This document shows, in pieces, positions 29,168-38,237 of a stretch of DNA of 64,000 nt. The position numbers and the translations under genes are program-made. Source of the stretch: an uncultured Microbacteriaceae bacterium (GTDB lineage Bacteria > Actinomycetota > Actinomycetes > Actinomycetales > Microbacteriaceae). Each line of letters opens with the position of its first letter. Position 1 is the stretch's first letter. Location of the stretch: NCBI GenBank assembly GCA_947487835.1, contig CANKXX010000002.1:558001-622000 (forward strand), in the 5' to 3' direction. Under the pieces are notes generated by a model. The model saw nothing but the letters and a program-made list of their open reading frames with translations. It searched no databases and was not told where the DNA came from.

Positions 29168-29977
29168 GTGCAGATCATCCGCATCACGGACCTCGACGTC
29201 CCCGAGCTCGCCGACTACTCCCGGCTCACCGACGTGGCCCTGCGCCGGGTGAGCGAGCCGGCGGGCGGCCTCTACATCGCGGAGTCGACCAAGGTCATCG
29301 GCCGCGCGCTGGGGGCGGGTCACCGACCGCGGTCGGTGCTGCTGCAGGAGCAGTGGCTGCCCGACGTCGAGCCGCTGCTCGCCGAGTACCCCGACGTCCC
29401 CGTCTACGTGGGCGACGCGGACGTGCTCCGCGCCCTCACCGGCTACCACCTGCACCGCGGCGCGCTCGCGGCCATGCACCGCCCCGAGCTGCCGTCGGTG
29501 GAGTCCGTCGTCTCGTCCGCCCGCCGCATCGTCGTGCTCGAGGACATCGTCGACCACACCAACGTCGGCGCGATCTTCCGCGCGGTGGCCGGGATCGGAG
29601 CGGACGCCGTGCTCGTGACGCCGCGCTGCGCGGACCCGCTCTACCGCCGCAGCGTGCGGGTGAGCATGGGCACGGTGCTCCAGGTGCCGTGGACGAGGCT
29701 GCCCGAGTGGCGCGAGGCGGCGCCGCTCCTGAAGGGGCTCGGCTTCCACCTGGCCGCCCTCGCGCTGGCCGAGGATGCGGTGTCGCTCGACGACTTCGCG
29801 GCGGCGGCGCCCGAGCGCATCGCCCTCGTGCTGGGCGCCGAGGGCGACGGCCTCAGCAGGACGGCGCTGTCCGCGGCGGACTCGACCGTGATCATCCCGA
29901 TGCTGCACGGCGTCGACTCCCTCAACGTCGCGGCCGCGAGCGCCGTGGCGCTGTACACGCTGCGGCCGAGGCCCTAG
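29168..29977 (+). CDS. SpoU-family RNA 2'-O-methyltransferase
   Basis: A 269-residue SPOUT enzyme expected to methylate ribose in rRNA or tRNA with S-adenosylmethionine. The knotted domain motifs are NVGAIFRAVAGIGADAVL, LVLGAEGDGLS and IPMLHGVDSLNVAAASAVAL (N, E and N-VA residues). The N-terminal part resembles the substrate-binding domain of TsnR/TrmH types. Start GTG 29168 excludes an upstream proline-rich extension. The exact target is unknown. Confidence 0.88.
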   Translation: MQIIRITDLDVPELADYSRLTDVALRRVSEPAGGLYIAESTKVIGRALGAGHRPRSVLLQEQWLPDVEPLLAEYPDVPVYVGDADVLRALTGYHLHRGALAAMHRPELPSVESVVSSARRIVVLEDIVDHTNVGAIFRAVAGIGADAVLVTPRCADPLYRRSVRVSMGTVLQVPWTRLPEWREAAPLLKGLGFHLAALALAEDAVSLDDFAAAAPERIALVLGAEGDGLSRTALSAADSTVIIPMLHGVDSLNVAAASAVALYTLRPRP

Positions 29978-30021
29978 CCCTAGTCCTAGCCGCAGCCGCA
30001 GCCGCAGCCGCAGCAGCCGCA
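29971..30021. repeat. Short tandem repeats CCTAGC and GCCGCA
   Basis: Three CCTAGC-like hexamers run through the methyltransferase stop codon. They are followed by four GCCGCA units (29989-30012), a GCA and one more GCCGCA. Slippage-prone microsatellite between two plus-strand genes. Confidence 0.7.
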
Positions 30022-30072
30022 GTACCAGCGGACGGGGATGCCGCACCCGGCCGCTGCCTCTGGTCTCCCGGC

Positions 30073-30078
30073 TAGAAT
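30073..30078 (+). promoter_or_regulatory. -10 element of a leaderless promoter (carboxypeptidase)
   Basis: TAGAAT ends 6 bp before the GTG start at 30085, so transcription should begin at or next to the start codon. No ribosome site is present, which agrees with leaderless translation, common in actinobacteria. Confidence 0.6.
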
Positions 30079-30084
30079 CCCCTG

Positions 30085-31317
30085 GTGCCGACGACCCGAC
30101 GACCGCTCCGCCGCCGCCGGGTCGCCGCGGCCCTCGGCGGCGTCCTCGTGCTCGCCGCGGGCGTCTACACGCCGACCGCCCTGCTCGCCCCCGTGCCTGC
30201 GGCCGCGGCGTCCGTCGCCGCCGCCGGACCCGCCACCCCTGCCCCCGCGGACCTCACCTGGCCCTCCTACGGCGAGAGCGCGATCGGGGCCGTGGGCTTC
30301 GACGGCCTGCTCGCCACGAGCGGGCTGCAGGAGCAGGTGCCCATCGCGAGCCTCACTAAGGTCATCACCGCGCTCGTGGTGCTCGACGCCAAGCCGCTGA
30401 CCGGGGACGAGGAGGGCCCGATGGTGGCCTTCACGGCGGAGGACGAGGAGATGCGCAGGGAGATCGTCGCCCAGCTCGGCCTCGTGCAGCCCGCCGTTCC
30501 GGGCACCGAGCTGTCCGAGCGTGACCTGCTGGAAGGGGCGCTCGTCGCCTCCGCCAACAACTACGCCGCCGTGCTCGGACGGTGGGCCTTCGGCGGCCAC
30601 GACGAGTACCTGGTCGCGGCCAACGCGTGGCTCGCCGAGCAGGGCTTCGGCGGCACGGTCGTGGCCGACGCGATGGGCCTGTCCCCGCGCTCGATGAGCA
30701 CGCCGGAGGACCTGGTGGCCATCGGGGAGCTCGCCCTCGCGCAGCCGCTGATCGCCGAGATCGTCTCCTCGCCGTCCGTCGAGGTCGCCGGCATCGGCGC
30801 CCTCGCCAACCGGAACCTCCTCATCGGCACCGAGGGATACCGGGGCATCAAGACCGGCACGCTCGACGTCGCGGGCAAGTGCCTCCTCTGGGCCGTCGAC
30901 GTGCCCGTCGGCTCCTCGACCGTCACCGTGGTCGGCGTCGTCCTCGGCGGGGCCGGCAGCCCGGACCACCCGCAGCTCGCGGCCGACGTGAAGACCCTCG
31001 TCGCGGGCATCCGGGAGAGCTTCCACGAGGTGCCGCTCGCGACCGAGGGCCAGGAGTTCGGGGCGCTGCGCACCGAGTGGGGGAGCGGCGCCTCGGCCGT
31101 CGCCACCGAGGACGCCTCCGTCGTGGTCTGGGCCGACACGCCGATCGAGGCGTCCGTCGACGTGCCCCGGCGGGATTCCGGCGATGCGGGCGACGCCTCC
31201 GGCCGGGCCACCTTCACCGTGAACGGCGACGAGATCGTGGTCCCCCTCGAGCTCGCGGACGCCCTCGAGCCGGCGGACGGCTGGTGGAAGCTGACCCACC
31301 CGGAGTCGATCTTCTGA
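30085..31317 (+). CDS. D-alanyl-D-alanine carboxypeptidase (S11 family)
   Basis: A 410-residue extracytoplasmic enzyme that trims the terminal D-Ala of peptidoglycan stem peptides. An Arg-rich N-terminus and hydrophobic stretch (about residues 14-42) form a signal peptide or anchor. The serine-peptidase motifs are SLTK (S89, K92), SAN (S156-N158) and KTGT (K256-G258), in the order and spacing of penicillin-binding type S11 enzymes. The C-terminal 120 residues hold a second domain rich in acidic residues. The start is probably leaderless. Confidence 0.9.
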   Translation: MPTTRRPLRRRRVAAALGGVLVLAAGVYTPTALLAPVPAAAASVAAAGPATPAPADLTWPSYGESAIGAVGFDGLLATSGLQEQVPIASLTKVITALVVLDAKPLTGDEEGPMVAFTAEDEEMRREIVAQLGLVQPAVPGTELSERDLLEGALVASANNYAAVLGRWAFGGHDEYLVAANAWLAEQGFGGTVVADAMGLSPRSMSTPEDLVAIGELALAQPLIAEIVSSPSVEVAGIGALANRNLLIGTEGYRGIKTGTLDVAGKCLLWAVDVPVGSSTVTVVGVVLGGAGSPDHPQLAADVKTLVAGIRESFHEVPLATEGQEFGALRTEWGSGASAVATEDASVVVWADTPIEASVDVPRRDSGDAGDASGRATFTVNGDEIVVPLELADALEPADGWWKLTHPESIF

Positions 31318-31468
31318 CTCCCGCCCGGCGCTACGCTGTGAATAGTCCTCCACCCGCCTCGCCGCAACCCGTAGGCGCATTCCCAGCGATCAGCCCTAAA
31401 CTTCTGAGCAACGTACGAGCGATCGCTCACAACCTGGCTGGCGAGTCAATGAAGAACCCAGGGGTCCC

Positions 31469-32584
31469 GTGAGCTCTCCGACCGTGTCCGTCTCCACCCC
31501 CGCCGTGCGCATCGTCCGCACTAGGCCGGGCGGCGGGAACGGCTCCAATCCCACCACCGAGTACTCCGCGCTCCTGCACACCGTGCGGGAGGCGGGCCTC
31601 CTCGGTCGCCGTCGTGGCTTCTACATCACGATGTTCTCGATCATCACGCTGCTGACCGCGGCCGCGTTCGTCGCCTTCGCCCTGCTCGGCGACAGCTGGT
31701 ACCAGCTGATCGTCGCCGCCGGCCTCGGCGTGCTGTTCACGCAGTTCGCGTTCCTGGCCCACGAGGCGTCGCACCGCCAGGTGTTCACGTCCGGCAAGGC
31801 CAACGACGTGACCGGGCGCCTGCTCGCCAACGTGTTCGTGGGCATCAGCTACTCCTGGTGGATGACCAAGCACAGCCGTCACCACGCGAACCCCAACGTT
31901 GTGGGCAAGGACCCGGACATCGCGCCGGACTTCATCCGCTTCCGCGAGGAGGACGCCGCCGACGTGAAGAGCCGCGTCGTCGCCTTCATCGTGCGCAAGC
32001 AGGGCTACCTGTTCTTCCCGCTGCTGCTGCTCGAGGGCCTCAACCTGCACGTCACGAGCCTGCGCACCGTGTTCGGCCGCGGCAAGGTCGACAAGCGGGC
32101 GCTCGAGATCACCATGCTGAGCGTGCGCATCATCGGCTACCTCGCCGTCGTCTTCTACTTCCTGCCGCTCGGCATGGCGTTCGCGTTCGTGGGCGTGCAG
32201 CTCGCCGTCTTCGGCCTGTACATGGGCGCGTCGTTCGCGCCGAACCACAAGGGCATGCCGCAGCTGCCCAAGGAGAGCAAGGTCGACTTCCTCCGCCGCC
32301 AGGTGCTCACGTCCCGCAACATCCGCGGTGGCGGCGTCATGGACACGTTCATGGGCGGGCTCAACTACCAGGTCGAGCACCACCTGTTCCCCAACATGCC
32401 GAGGCCGCACCTGCGCCGTGCCCAGGCGATCGTGCGCGAGTACTGCGCGACGCACAACATCCTCTACACCGAGACGACGCTGCGCCAGTCCTACAGCATC
32501 GTCATCGCGTACCTCAACCGCGTCGGTCTCGCCGCCCGCGACCCGTTCGACTGCCCGATGACCGCGGCCTTCCGCACGCGCTAG
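31469..32584 (+). CDS. Membrane fatty acid desaturase
   Basis: A 371-residue di-iron membrane desaturase that introduces double bonds in acyl chains. The three histidine boxes are HEASH (98-102), HSRHH (135-139) and QVEHH (301-305). The third box with Q in place of H is typical of front-end or DesA3-like enzymes. Membrane segments lie at about 55-95 and 205-250. The acyl carrier and regiospecificity are not determined. GTG 31469 has a weak ribosome site. The 151 bp upstream contain no other gene. Confidence 0.9.
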   Translation: MSSPTVSVSTPAVRIVRTRPGGGNGSNPTTEYSALLHTVREAGLLGRRRGFYITMFSIITLLTAAAFVAFALLGDSWYQLIVAAGLGVLFTQFAFLAHEASHRQVFTSGKANDVTGRLLANVFVGISYSWWMTKHSRHHANPNVVGKDPDIAPDFIRFREEDAADVKSRVVAFIVRKQGYLFFPLLLLEGLNLHVTSLRTVFGRGKVDKRALEITMLSVRIIGYLAVVFYFLPLGMAFAFVGVQLAVFGLYMGASFAPNHKGMPQLPKESKVDFLRRQVLTSRNIRGGGVMDTFMGGLNYQVEHHLFPNMPRPHLRRAQAIVREYCATHNILYTETTLRQSYSIVIAYLNRVGLAARDPFDCPMTAAFRTR

Positions 32585-32605
32585 TCCCGGTAGCAGAGCA
32601 TCAGC

Positions 32606-32640
32606 CGGCAGCCCGGACGCGTTACGCGTCCGGGCTGCCG
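32606..32640. terminator. Perfect convergent terminator with TTA loop (stop codon of the SGNH gene)
   Basis: Arms CGGCAGCCCGGACGCG (32606-32621) and CGCGTCCGGGCTGCCG (32625-32640) are perfectly complementary over 16 bp. The 3-nt loop TTA (32622-32624) is the complement of the SGNH hydrolase TAA stop. It lies 22 bp after the desaturase stop and can terminate both convergent genes. Confidence 0.9.
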
Positions 32641-33416
32641 ACGTGTGCGTAGGGGCTCGCGTCGGGGCGCTTCGGTGACCGGCCGTCACCGGAGGACTGG
32701 TGGCGGATGCGCCGCAGCACCCAGGGCACGAAGTACTCCCGCGCCCAGACCAGGTCCTCCGACCGGGCCTGGCGGAAGTTGCGGGCCGGCAGCGGCTCCG
32801 GCTTCAGCGGCTGCAGCGTGTTGGGCACGTTGAGCGACGCGAGCACCATGCGGGCGATCGTGTGGTGGCCGAGGGGCGCGAAGTGCAGGCGGTCGACGTC
32901 CCACATGCGGGCGTCGCGCAGCTCGGTGAGCGCCCACATGTCGGCGACGACGCAGTCGTGCCGGGCGGCGACGGCGCGCAGGTTCTCGTTGTAGATCGCG
33001 ATCTTGCCGCGGATGCGGCCGAAGACGGGCGACCAGCCCGTGTCCGCGCCCGTGAAGATCACGACGGTCGCGCCCTGCGAGCGCAGCCGCTCCACCATGC
33101 CCTCGAAGCGGGCGGCCAGGTCGTCGGGGTCCGCCCCCGGACGGATCATGTCGTTGCCGCCGGCCGAGACGCTGATGAGGTCCGGCCGCAGCTCGAGCGC
33201 CGCGTCGATCTGCTCGTCGATGATCTGCTGCAGCAGCCGGCCCCGGATCGCGAGGTTGGCGTAGGCGAAGTCCTCGGTGCCGTCCGCGAGCACCTCGGCG
33301 ACGCGGTCCGCCCAGCCGCGGTGTCCGCCGGGGCAGTTCGGTTCCGGGTCGCCGATCCCCTCGGTGAACGAGTCGCCGATCGCGACATACCTCCGCCACG
33401 GGTGCTGCTCGGTCAT
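32622..33416 (-). CDS. SGNH/GDSL hydrolase
   Basis: A 264-residue esterase-like enzyme without a signal peptide, so cytosolic. Block I is AIGDSFTEGIGDPEPN, block III SVSAGGNDMIRP, and block V DRLHFAPLGHH, supplying Ser, Asn and the Asp-x-x-His dyad. The C-terminal tail after about residue 220 is basic and low-complexity. The substrate is unknown. GGGAGGAG upstream fixes ATG 33416. Its last codons and stop form half of the shared terminator hairpin. Confidence 0.88.
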   Translation of the reverse strand: MTEQHPWRRYVAIGDSFTEGIGDPEPNCPGGHRGWADRVAEVLADGTEDFAYANLAIRGRLLQQIIDEQIDAALELRPDLISVSAGGNDMIRPGADPDDLAARFEGMVERLRSQGATVVIFTGADTGWSPVFGRIRGKIAIYNENLRAVAARHDCVVADMWALTELRDARMWDVDRLHFAPLGHHTIARMVLASLNVPNTLQPLKPEPLPARNFRQARSEDLVWAREYFVPWVLRRIRHQSSGDGRSPKRPDASPYAHVGSPDA

Positions 33417-33469
33417 GACTCTCCTCCCGGTCCTCCGCGGCTCGCGCCGCCCCCGAACTAGCAGTCCAT

Positions 33470-33475
33470 TATGCT
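33470..33475 (+). promoter_or_regulatory. -10 element upstream of the acyl-CoA dehydrogenase-like gene
   Basis: TATGCT lies 22 bp before the ATG at 33498, leaving a short leader that carries a GAGGG ribosome site. The -35 is not convincing. Confidence 0.45.
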
Positions 33476-33497
33476 CCTGGTGCTGTTGACTGAGGGC

Positions 33498-34655
33498 ATG
33501 CCCGACTCCCTGCTCGACGAGGCCCTCCTCGCCCGCATCCGCGACCGCGCCGCCGACTACGACCGGCGCAACGCCTTCTTCGCGGAGGACCTCGACGAGC
33601 TCCGCGGGGCGGGCTACCTGGCGATGATGGTGCCCGCCGACCTCGGCGGCGCGGGGATGCCGCTCGCCGCCGCCGTGCGGGAGCAGGCACGGCTGGCCGA
33701 GGCCGCGCCGGCGACGGCCCTCGCCGTGAACATGCACATCCTCTGGACGGCGGTGGCGGGTCTCCTGCGCGCGGGCGGCGACGCATCCCTGGAGTGGGTG
33801 CTGCGCGACGCCGTGGCGGGGGAGGTGTTCGCGTTCGGCATCAGCGAGCCCGGCAATGACGAGGTGCTCGCCGACTCGTTCACCCGCGCGGAGCGGCAGG
33901 AGGACGGCGGCTACCGCTACTTCGGCACCAAGGTCTTCGGCTCGCTCGCGCCGGCCTGGACGCGCCTCGGCGTGTTCGGCCGCGACGACACCGACCCGGA
34001 CGCCCCCGTGCTCGTGCACGGCTTCCTCGAGCGCGACGCGGAGGGCTACCGCATCGTGGAGGACTGGGACACGCTCGGCATGCGTGCGACGCAGAGCCAC
34101 ACGACCGTGCTCGAGGGGGCGCGGGTGGAGCAGGCGCGCGTCTCGCGGGTGCTCCCGGTCGGCCCGAGCGCGGATCCGTTCACCTTCGCGATCTTCGCCG
34201 CGTTCGAGCTCCTCGTGTCCTCCGTCTACGTGGGCATCGGAGCGCGCGCCGTCCAGCTCGCCGCGGAGTCCGCCCTCACGCGCACGTCGGCCCGCCTCGG
34301 CGGGCGGCCCCTCGCCGAGGATCCGGACGTGCGATCGGCGCTCGCGGAGGCCGCCATCGCCCAGGACGGGCAGCTGCCGCCGCTCCTCGAACTGGCCCGG
34401 GACGTCGACGCCCGGGTGGACCACGGCCGCGCCTGGTTCCCGCGTCTCGTCGGCGCGAAGGTGCGCACCACGCGCACCGCGCGGACCGTCGTCGACGGCG
34501 CCATGGGCGTCGCCGGCGGGGGATCGTACCGCTCCGTCAGCGAGCTCGCCCGGCTGTACCGCGACGTCACCGCCGGCCAGTTCCACCCGTCGAACGAGCG
34601 CGCCGCCCGGCGCACCGTCGCGAACGCGCTCCTGGGTCCGCTTCCGGACGCCTGA
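33498..34655 (+). CDS. Acyl-CoA dehydrogenase-like flavoprotein
   Basis: A 385-residue FAD-dependent protein with the alpha-beta-alpha layout of acyl-CoA dehydrogenases. Visible segments include VPADLGGAGMPLAAAVREQ, FGISEPGNDE (flavin loop), YFGTKVFGSLAP, DTLGMRATQSHTT and a C-terminal helical bundle with GAMGVAGGGSYRS. No clear catalytic Glu for classic beta-oxidation is seen, and it may be nearer to DszC/monooxygenase-type members. No fatty-acid pathway genes surround it. An in-frame ATG at 33471 exists but overlaps the -10. Confidence 0.8.
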   Translation: MPDSLLDEALLARIRDRAADYDRRNAFFAEDLDELRGAGYLAMMVPADLGGAGMPLAAAVREQARLAEAAPATALAVNMHILWTAVAGLLRAGGDASLEWVLRDAVAGEVFAFGISEPGNDEVLADSFTRAERQEDGGYRYFGTKVFGSLAPAWTRLGVFGRDDTDPDAPVLVHGFLERDAEGYRIVEDWDTLGMRATQSHTTVLEGARVEQARVSRVLPVGPSADPFTFAIFAAFELLVSSVYVGIGARAVQLAAESALTRTSARLGGRPLAEDPDVRSALAEAAIAQDGQLPPLLELARDVDARVDHGRAWFPRLVGAKVRTTRTARTVVDGAMGVAGGGSYRSVSELARLYRDVTAGQFHPSNERAARRTVANALLGPLPDA

Positions 34656-34733
34656 GCGCCGATCCTGAGCGCCGTTCCCCGGCGCCCGACTCCTCAGCCC
34701 TGACGTGCCAAGGCTGGCGCCCTCGGCGTGTGG

Positions 34734-35297
34734 TCAGGCGCTCGCGTCACGGCCGGTGAGGGCGAGGAGGCGCACCTGGAGCGGGGCGTCGTCCGGCACG
34801 GGCACCGCCGACCCGTACAGACCGCTCGCCTCGAGCGTCGCCTTCTGCGGCTCGAAGATGCTCCACGCGGCTTCGACGAGGTCGGGGTGCAGGGTCTCGT
34901 CGCTGCCGGTCGCCTTGGCGAGGTCCCAGGCGTGGATCGCGACGTCCGACACCTGCTCGCGGAGGTAGTCCTCGAGCGTGAGGGTGTCGCGCAGCAGCCG
35001 GACGCTCCCCGTCTCCGGCGCCTCGTCCCAGGCCGCGAGGGCGGCGGGGGAGTAGCGCTCCCACTCGGCGCGCAGGTCCTCGTCGTCGACGGGCTCCACG
35101 GCGCGGCGGGCCTCCTCGAGGGGAAGGCCGGAGAGCAGGTGCGGCACGACCTGCTGCTCCTCGACGACGTGCCGCACGAGCGCGCGGGTGTCCCACTCGG
35201 TGTCCGGCGTCGGCGCAGACCAATCGGTCACGGCGGCGAGGCGCCGGCCGAACTCCTCGTGCGAGCGGCGGTGCAGTTCGAGCCAGTTGAAGGTCAC
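34734..35297 (-). CDS. DinB-like/TIGR03086-type metal-binding protein
   Basis: A 187-residue protein of the mycothiol-dependent maleylpyruvate isomerase-like / DinB four-helix family. Metal-binding histidines are suggested by LELHRRSHEEF, RALVRHVVEEQQ and AIHAWDLAKATG. Many members are uncharacterised in actinobacteria; some use mycothiol. GTG 35297 has GGGAG six bases upstream. It is divergent from the helicase and convergent with the flavoprotein gene. The long frame extending past the start is a shadow. Confidence 0.8.
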   Translation of the reverse strand: MTFNWLELHRRSHEEFGRRLAAVTDWSAPTPDTEWDTRALVRHVVEEQQVVPHLLSGLPLEEARRAVEPVDDEDLRAEWERYSPAALAAWDEAPETGSVRLLRDTLTLEDYLREQVSDVAIHAWDLAKATGSDETLHPDLVEAAWSIFEPQKATLEASGLYGSAVPVPDDAPLQVRLLALTGRDASA

Positions 35298-35408
35298 GCA
35301 ATTCTCCCGTCGGATGCTGTGCTCTGGGGTCAACGACAGTCCCCGCGCTTTTCTTCCGGGTGTCCCCGGGGCGTTCGATGTCTGAGGATGACGGTATCGT
35401 TTAGTCAA

Positions 35409-37238
35409 GTGAGCATGCCCTCGTACGACCCTCAGCCGTCCAGGCCGAGCAGCGAGCACCTGGGCACCCGCGCCGCCGAGCACCTCTCCCCGGCCTTCCC
35501 CGAGCGCGCCGCCTGGGGCACCGGAAGCAAGCTCCGGGCGTGGCAGGAAGAGGCGCTCACCACCTACTTCCAGAACGAGCCGCGGGACTTCCTGGCCGCC
35601 GCGACGCCGGGAGCCGGGAAGACCACGTTCGCCCTCCGGCTCGCGTCGGAGCTGCTCGCCCGCCGCGCGATCGACCGCATCACCGTCGTCGCCCCGACCG
35701 ACCACCTGAAGCGCCAGTGGGCCGACGCGGCCGCGCGCGTCGGCATCCGGCTCGACCCCCGCTTCAGCAACGCCGACGGCTGGCAGGCCAGGCACTACCA
35801 CGGCGTCGCCGTGACGTACGCGCAGGTCGCCGTGAAGCCCGGGCTGCACCGGACCCTGACCGAGTCGGGTCGCACCCTCGTGATCCTCGACGAGGTGCAC
35901 CACGGCGGCGACGCCCTCAGCTGGGGCGACGCCATCCGCGAGGCCTTCGAGAAGGCCGCCCGCCGGCTCTCGCTGACCGGAACCCCGTTCCGCTCGGACA
36001 CGGCCCCGATCCCGTTCGTCTCCTACCTCCGCGACCACCGCGGCGTGCGCGTCTCGCAGACCGACTACAACTACGGCTACGGCCGGGCCCTGAAGGACGG
36101 CGTGGTCCGTCCCGTCCTCTTCCTCGCCTACGCGGGCAACATGCGCTGGCGGAACAAGATGGGCGACGAGATGGAGGCCCAGCTCGCCGAGGGCAACACG
36201 AAGGACATCACGTCCCAGGCCTGGCGCACCGCGCTCGACCCCGAGGGCGAGTGGATCCCGCAGGTGCTCGCCGCCGCGGACCGCCGGCTCACCGAGGTGC
36301 GGCACTCCGTGCCCGACGCGGGCGGGCTCGTGATCGCGACGGACCATGTCACCGCGCGCGCCTATGCGGCGATCTTGCAGGGTTTGACCGGCGCGCCCGT
36401 CACCATCGTCCTGTCCGACGACAAGGCGGCGAGCGACCGGATCGACTCCTTCTCCCAGGGCAGCAGCCGCTGGATGGTCGCGGTGCGCATGGTGTCCGAG
36501 GGTGTCGATGTGCCCCGCCTCGCCGTGGGCGTGTACGCGACGAGCGCATCCACGCCGCTGTTCTTCGCCCAGGCCATCGGCCGGTTCGTGCGCGCCCGGC
36601 GCCGCGGCGAGACGGCCTCGATCTTCCTGCCCAGCGTGCCGAACCTGCTCGTGCTCGCGAACGAGCTCGAGCGCGAGCGCGACCACGCACTCGATCGCAA
36701 GAGCAGCGGCGAGGACGGCCTCTTCGCGCCCGAGGACGCCATGGTGGCCGAGGCGAACCGCGACGACAAGGCGTCGGACTCGCTGATCAGCGAGTTCACC
36801 TTCGAGCCGCTCGGCTCGCAGGCGACGTTCGACCACGTGCTGTTCGACGGCACGGAGTTCGGCTCGATGGCCGAGGTCGGCAGCCTCGAGGAGGAGGACT
36901 TCATCGGGCTCCCCGGCATCCTCGAGCCCGAGCAGGTGAGCGAGCTGCTCAAGCAGCGGCACGCCCGGCAGCAGCGGCGGGTCTCCGAGCGCGATCGGAA
37001 GGCGGGGCCGCCCGGGCCCGACGACGAGCCGAAGAACGTGCCGCTTTACCGCACCCTCAAGGAGCAGCGCGCGCTCCTGAACAGCCTCGTCGGGATGCGG
37101 GCGAAGCTGTCCGGCGAGGGGCACGGCATGATCCACGCGGAGCTGCGGCGGGCCTGCGGTGGTCCCGCGGTAGCGCAGGCCAGCGTGACCCAGCTGCAGG
37201 CCCGCATCGACCTGCTGCGGCGGTGGATGCGCAGCTGA
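35409..37238 (+). CDS. DEAD/DEAH-box superfamily 2 helicase
   Basis: About 609 residues. Motif I is ATPGAGKTT (about residue 68), motif II DEVHH, motif III SLTGTPFRSD, and motif VI QAIGRFVRARRRG. An SF2 helicase C domain follows at about 290-430, and the C-terminal 170 residues carry an acidic and helical region. It is closer to the RAD25/type III restriction-like SF2 helicases than to RNA helicases. The start is uncertain: GTG 35409 and ATG 35415 are close, and ATG 35388 is also in frame. The 111-bp gap to the divergent DinB-like gene holds the promoter. Confidence 0.85.
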   Translation: MSMPSYDPQPSRPSSEHLGTRAAEHLSPAFPERAAWGTGSKLRAWQEEALTTYFQNEPRDFLAAATPGAGKTTFALRLASELLARRAIDRITVVAPTDHLKRQWADAAARVGIRLDPRFSNADGWQARHYHGVAVTYAQVAVKPGLHRTLTESGRTLVILDEVHHGGDALSWGDAIREAFEKAARRLSLTGTPFRSDTAPIPFVSYLRDHRGVRVSQTDYNYGYGRALKDGVVRPVLFLAYAGNMRWRNKMGDEMEAQLAEGNTKDITSQAWRTALDPEGEWIPQVLAAADRRLTEVRHSVPDAGGLVIATDHVTARAYAAILQGLTGAPVTIVLSDDKAASDRIDSFSQGSSRWMVAVRMVSEGVDVPRLAVGVYATSASTPLFFAQAIGRFVRARRRGETASIFLPSVPNLLVLANELERERDHALDRKSSGEDGLFAPEDAMVAEANRDDKASDSLISEFTFEPLGSQATFDHVLFDGTEFGSMAEVGSLEEEDFIGLPGILEPEQVSELLKQRHARQQRRVSERDRKAGPPGPDDEPKNVPLYRTLKEQRALLNSLVGMRAKLSGEGHGMIHAELRRACGGPAVAQASVTQLQARIDLLRRWMRS

Positions 37239-37298
37239 CGCCGCGCGCGCCTGCCCCTGCCCGGCACATCCTCATCCGGGCTCTGGAAGGCTGGGGTC

Positions 37299-38165
37299 AT
37301 GCAGACGTTCCTTCCCTACGAGGACTTCGTGCAGAGCGCGCGCGTCCTCGACGCTCCCCGACTCGGCAAGCAGAGGGTGGAGACGCTGCAGATCCTCCGT
37401 GCTCTCGTGCTGCCGAGCTACGGCTGGCAGACGCACCCGGTGGTCGACATGTGGCGCGGCTATGTGCCCGCCCTCACCCGGTACGGACTCGACATGGTCG
37501 AGGTGTGGGCGGAGCGCGGCCACGCGGACTCCACCGCCCCGCAGATGCTCGAGTTCGCCCCCGAGGTCGGCGGGAGGACGCAGGCGGACCTGACGGCGGC
37601 CGGCCTGATGCCGTCCTGGATCGGCAACGAGGAGCTGCACCGCAGCCATCGCTCCAACCTCCTCCGCAAGGCGCCGGAGCTCTACACGCAGCACTTCCCC
37701 GGCGAGCCCGACGACCTCCCCTATCTGTGGCCCGGCGCCGACCCCGGTGTGGAGCCGGCCCCGCCGCCGTCCGACGCGCGGCCGCTGTGGATCCTCCGCG
37801 TGCACGACGAGGCCGAGCTCGAGCGGTGGCGCGCCGAGGCGGTCGTCACCATCCCGGCGGTCAACCCGAGCGGCCGCGTGCCCCCGAAGTGGCGGAAGCA
37901 GCTCGACGCGTTCGCCGAGGAGATGCGGCCCGGGGACCGGTTCGCCGTGCTTCTGGGTCCCGGCCTGTCGCTGCCCACGGGGGTGCTGCTCGGCGCGCCG
38001 CGCAGCGGGACCGACGAGGACGGGCGTCCTCACCTGTCCCGCGCCGCGTCCTTCGACGAGACGGAACTGGCGCGGTCGGCCGTGCCGTACCCCGCCGTGC
38101 TGCAGGATCCGCGGGTGCTGTTCTCCATCGCGGACGTCGGCGGGGGTGACCTCGACGGGGAGTGA
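37299..38165 (+). CDS. MSMEG_6728-type conserved protein (possible DNA-repair relation)
   Basis: A 288-residue protein. The first 115 residues begin MQTFLPYEDFVQSARVLDAP and contain LGKQRVETLQILRAL, typical of the MSMEG_6728 family. Such proteins have been linked on sequence grounds to pyrimidine-dimer excision domains; I hold this with low confidence. The middle has WIGNEELHRSHRSNLLRKAP, and the C-terminal 120 residues are a different, uncharacterised region. It starts 60 bp after the helicase and may be cotranscribed. Confidence 0.65.
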   Translation: MQTFLPYEDFVQSARVLDAPRLGKQRVETLQILRALVLPSYGWQTHPVVDMWRGYVPALTRYGLDMVEVWAERGHADSTAPQMLEFAPEVGGRTQADLTAAGLMPSWIGNEELHRSHRSNLLRKAPELYTQHFPGEPDDLPYLWPGADPGVEPAPPPSDARPLWILRVHDEAELERWRAEAVVTIPAVNPSGRVPPKWRKQLDAFAEEMRPGDRFAVLLGPGLSLPTGVLLGAPRSGTDEDGRPHLSRAASFDETELARSAVPYPAVLQDPRVLFSIADVGGGDLDGE

Positions 38166-38237
38166 CCCGTCGGGATGCGTACCAGCCGGTTCGTCAGCGA
38201 GCCTGCGCCGCCCCGGCCGGTCCTCCCGGTACCGTCG

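Noticed and set aside
34734-37136. An 800-codon minus-strand frame across the helicase
   Set aside because: Only the last 187 codons match a family; the remainder is antisense to helicase motifs.
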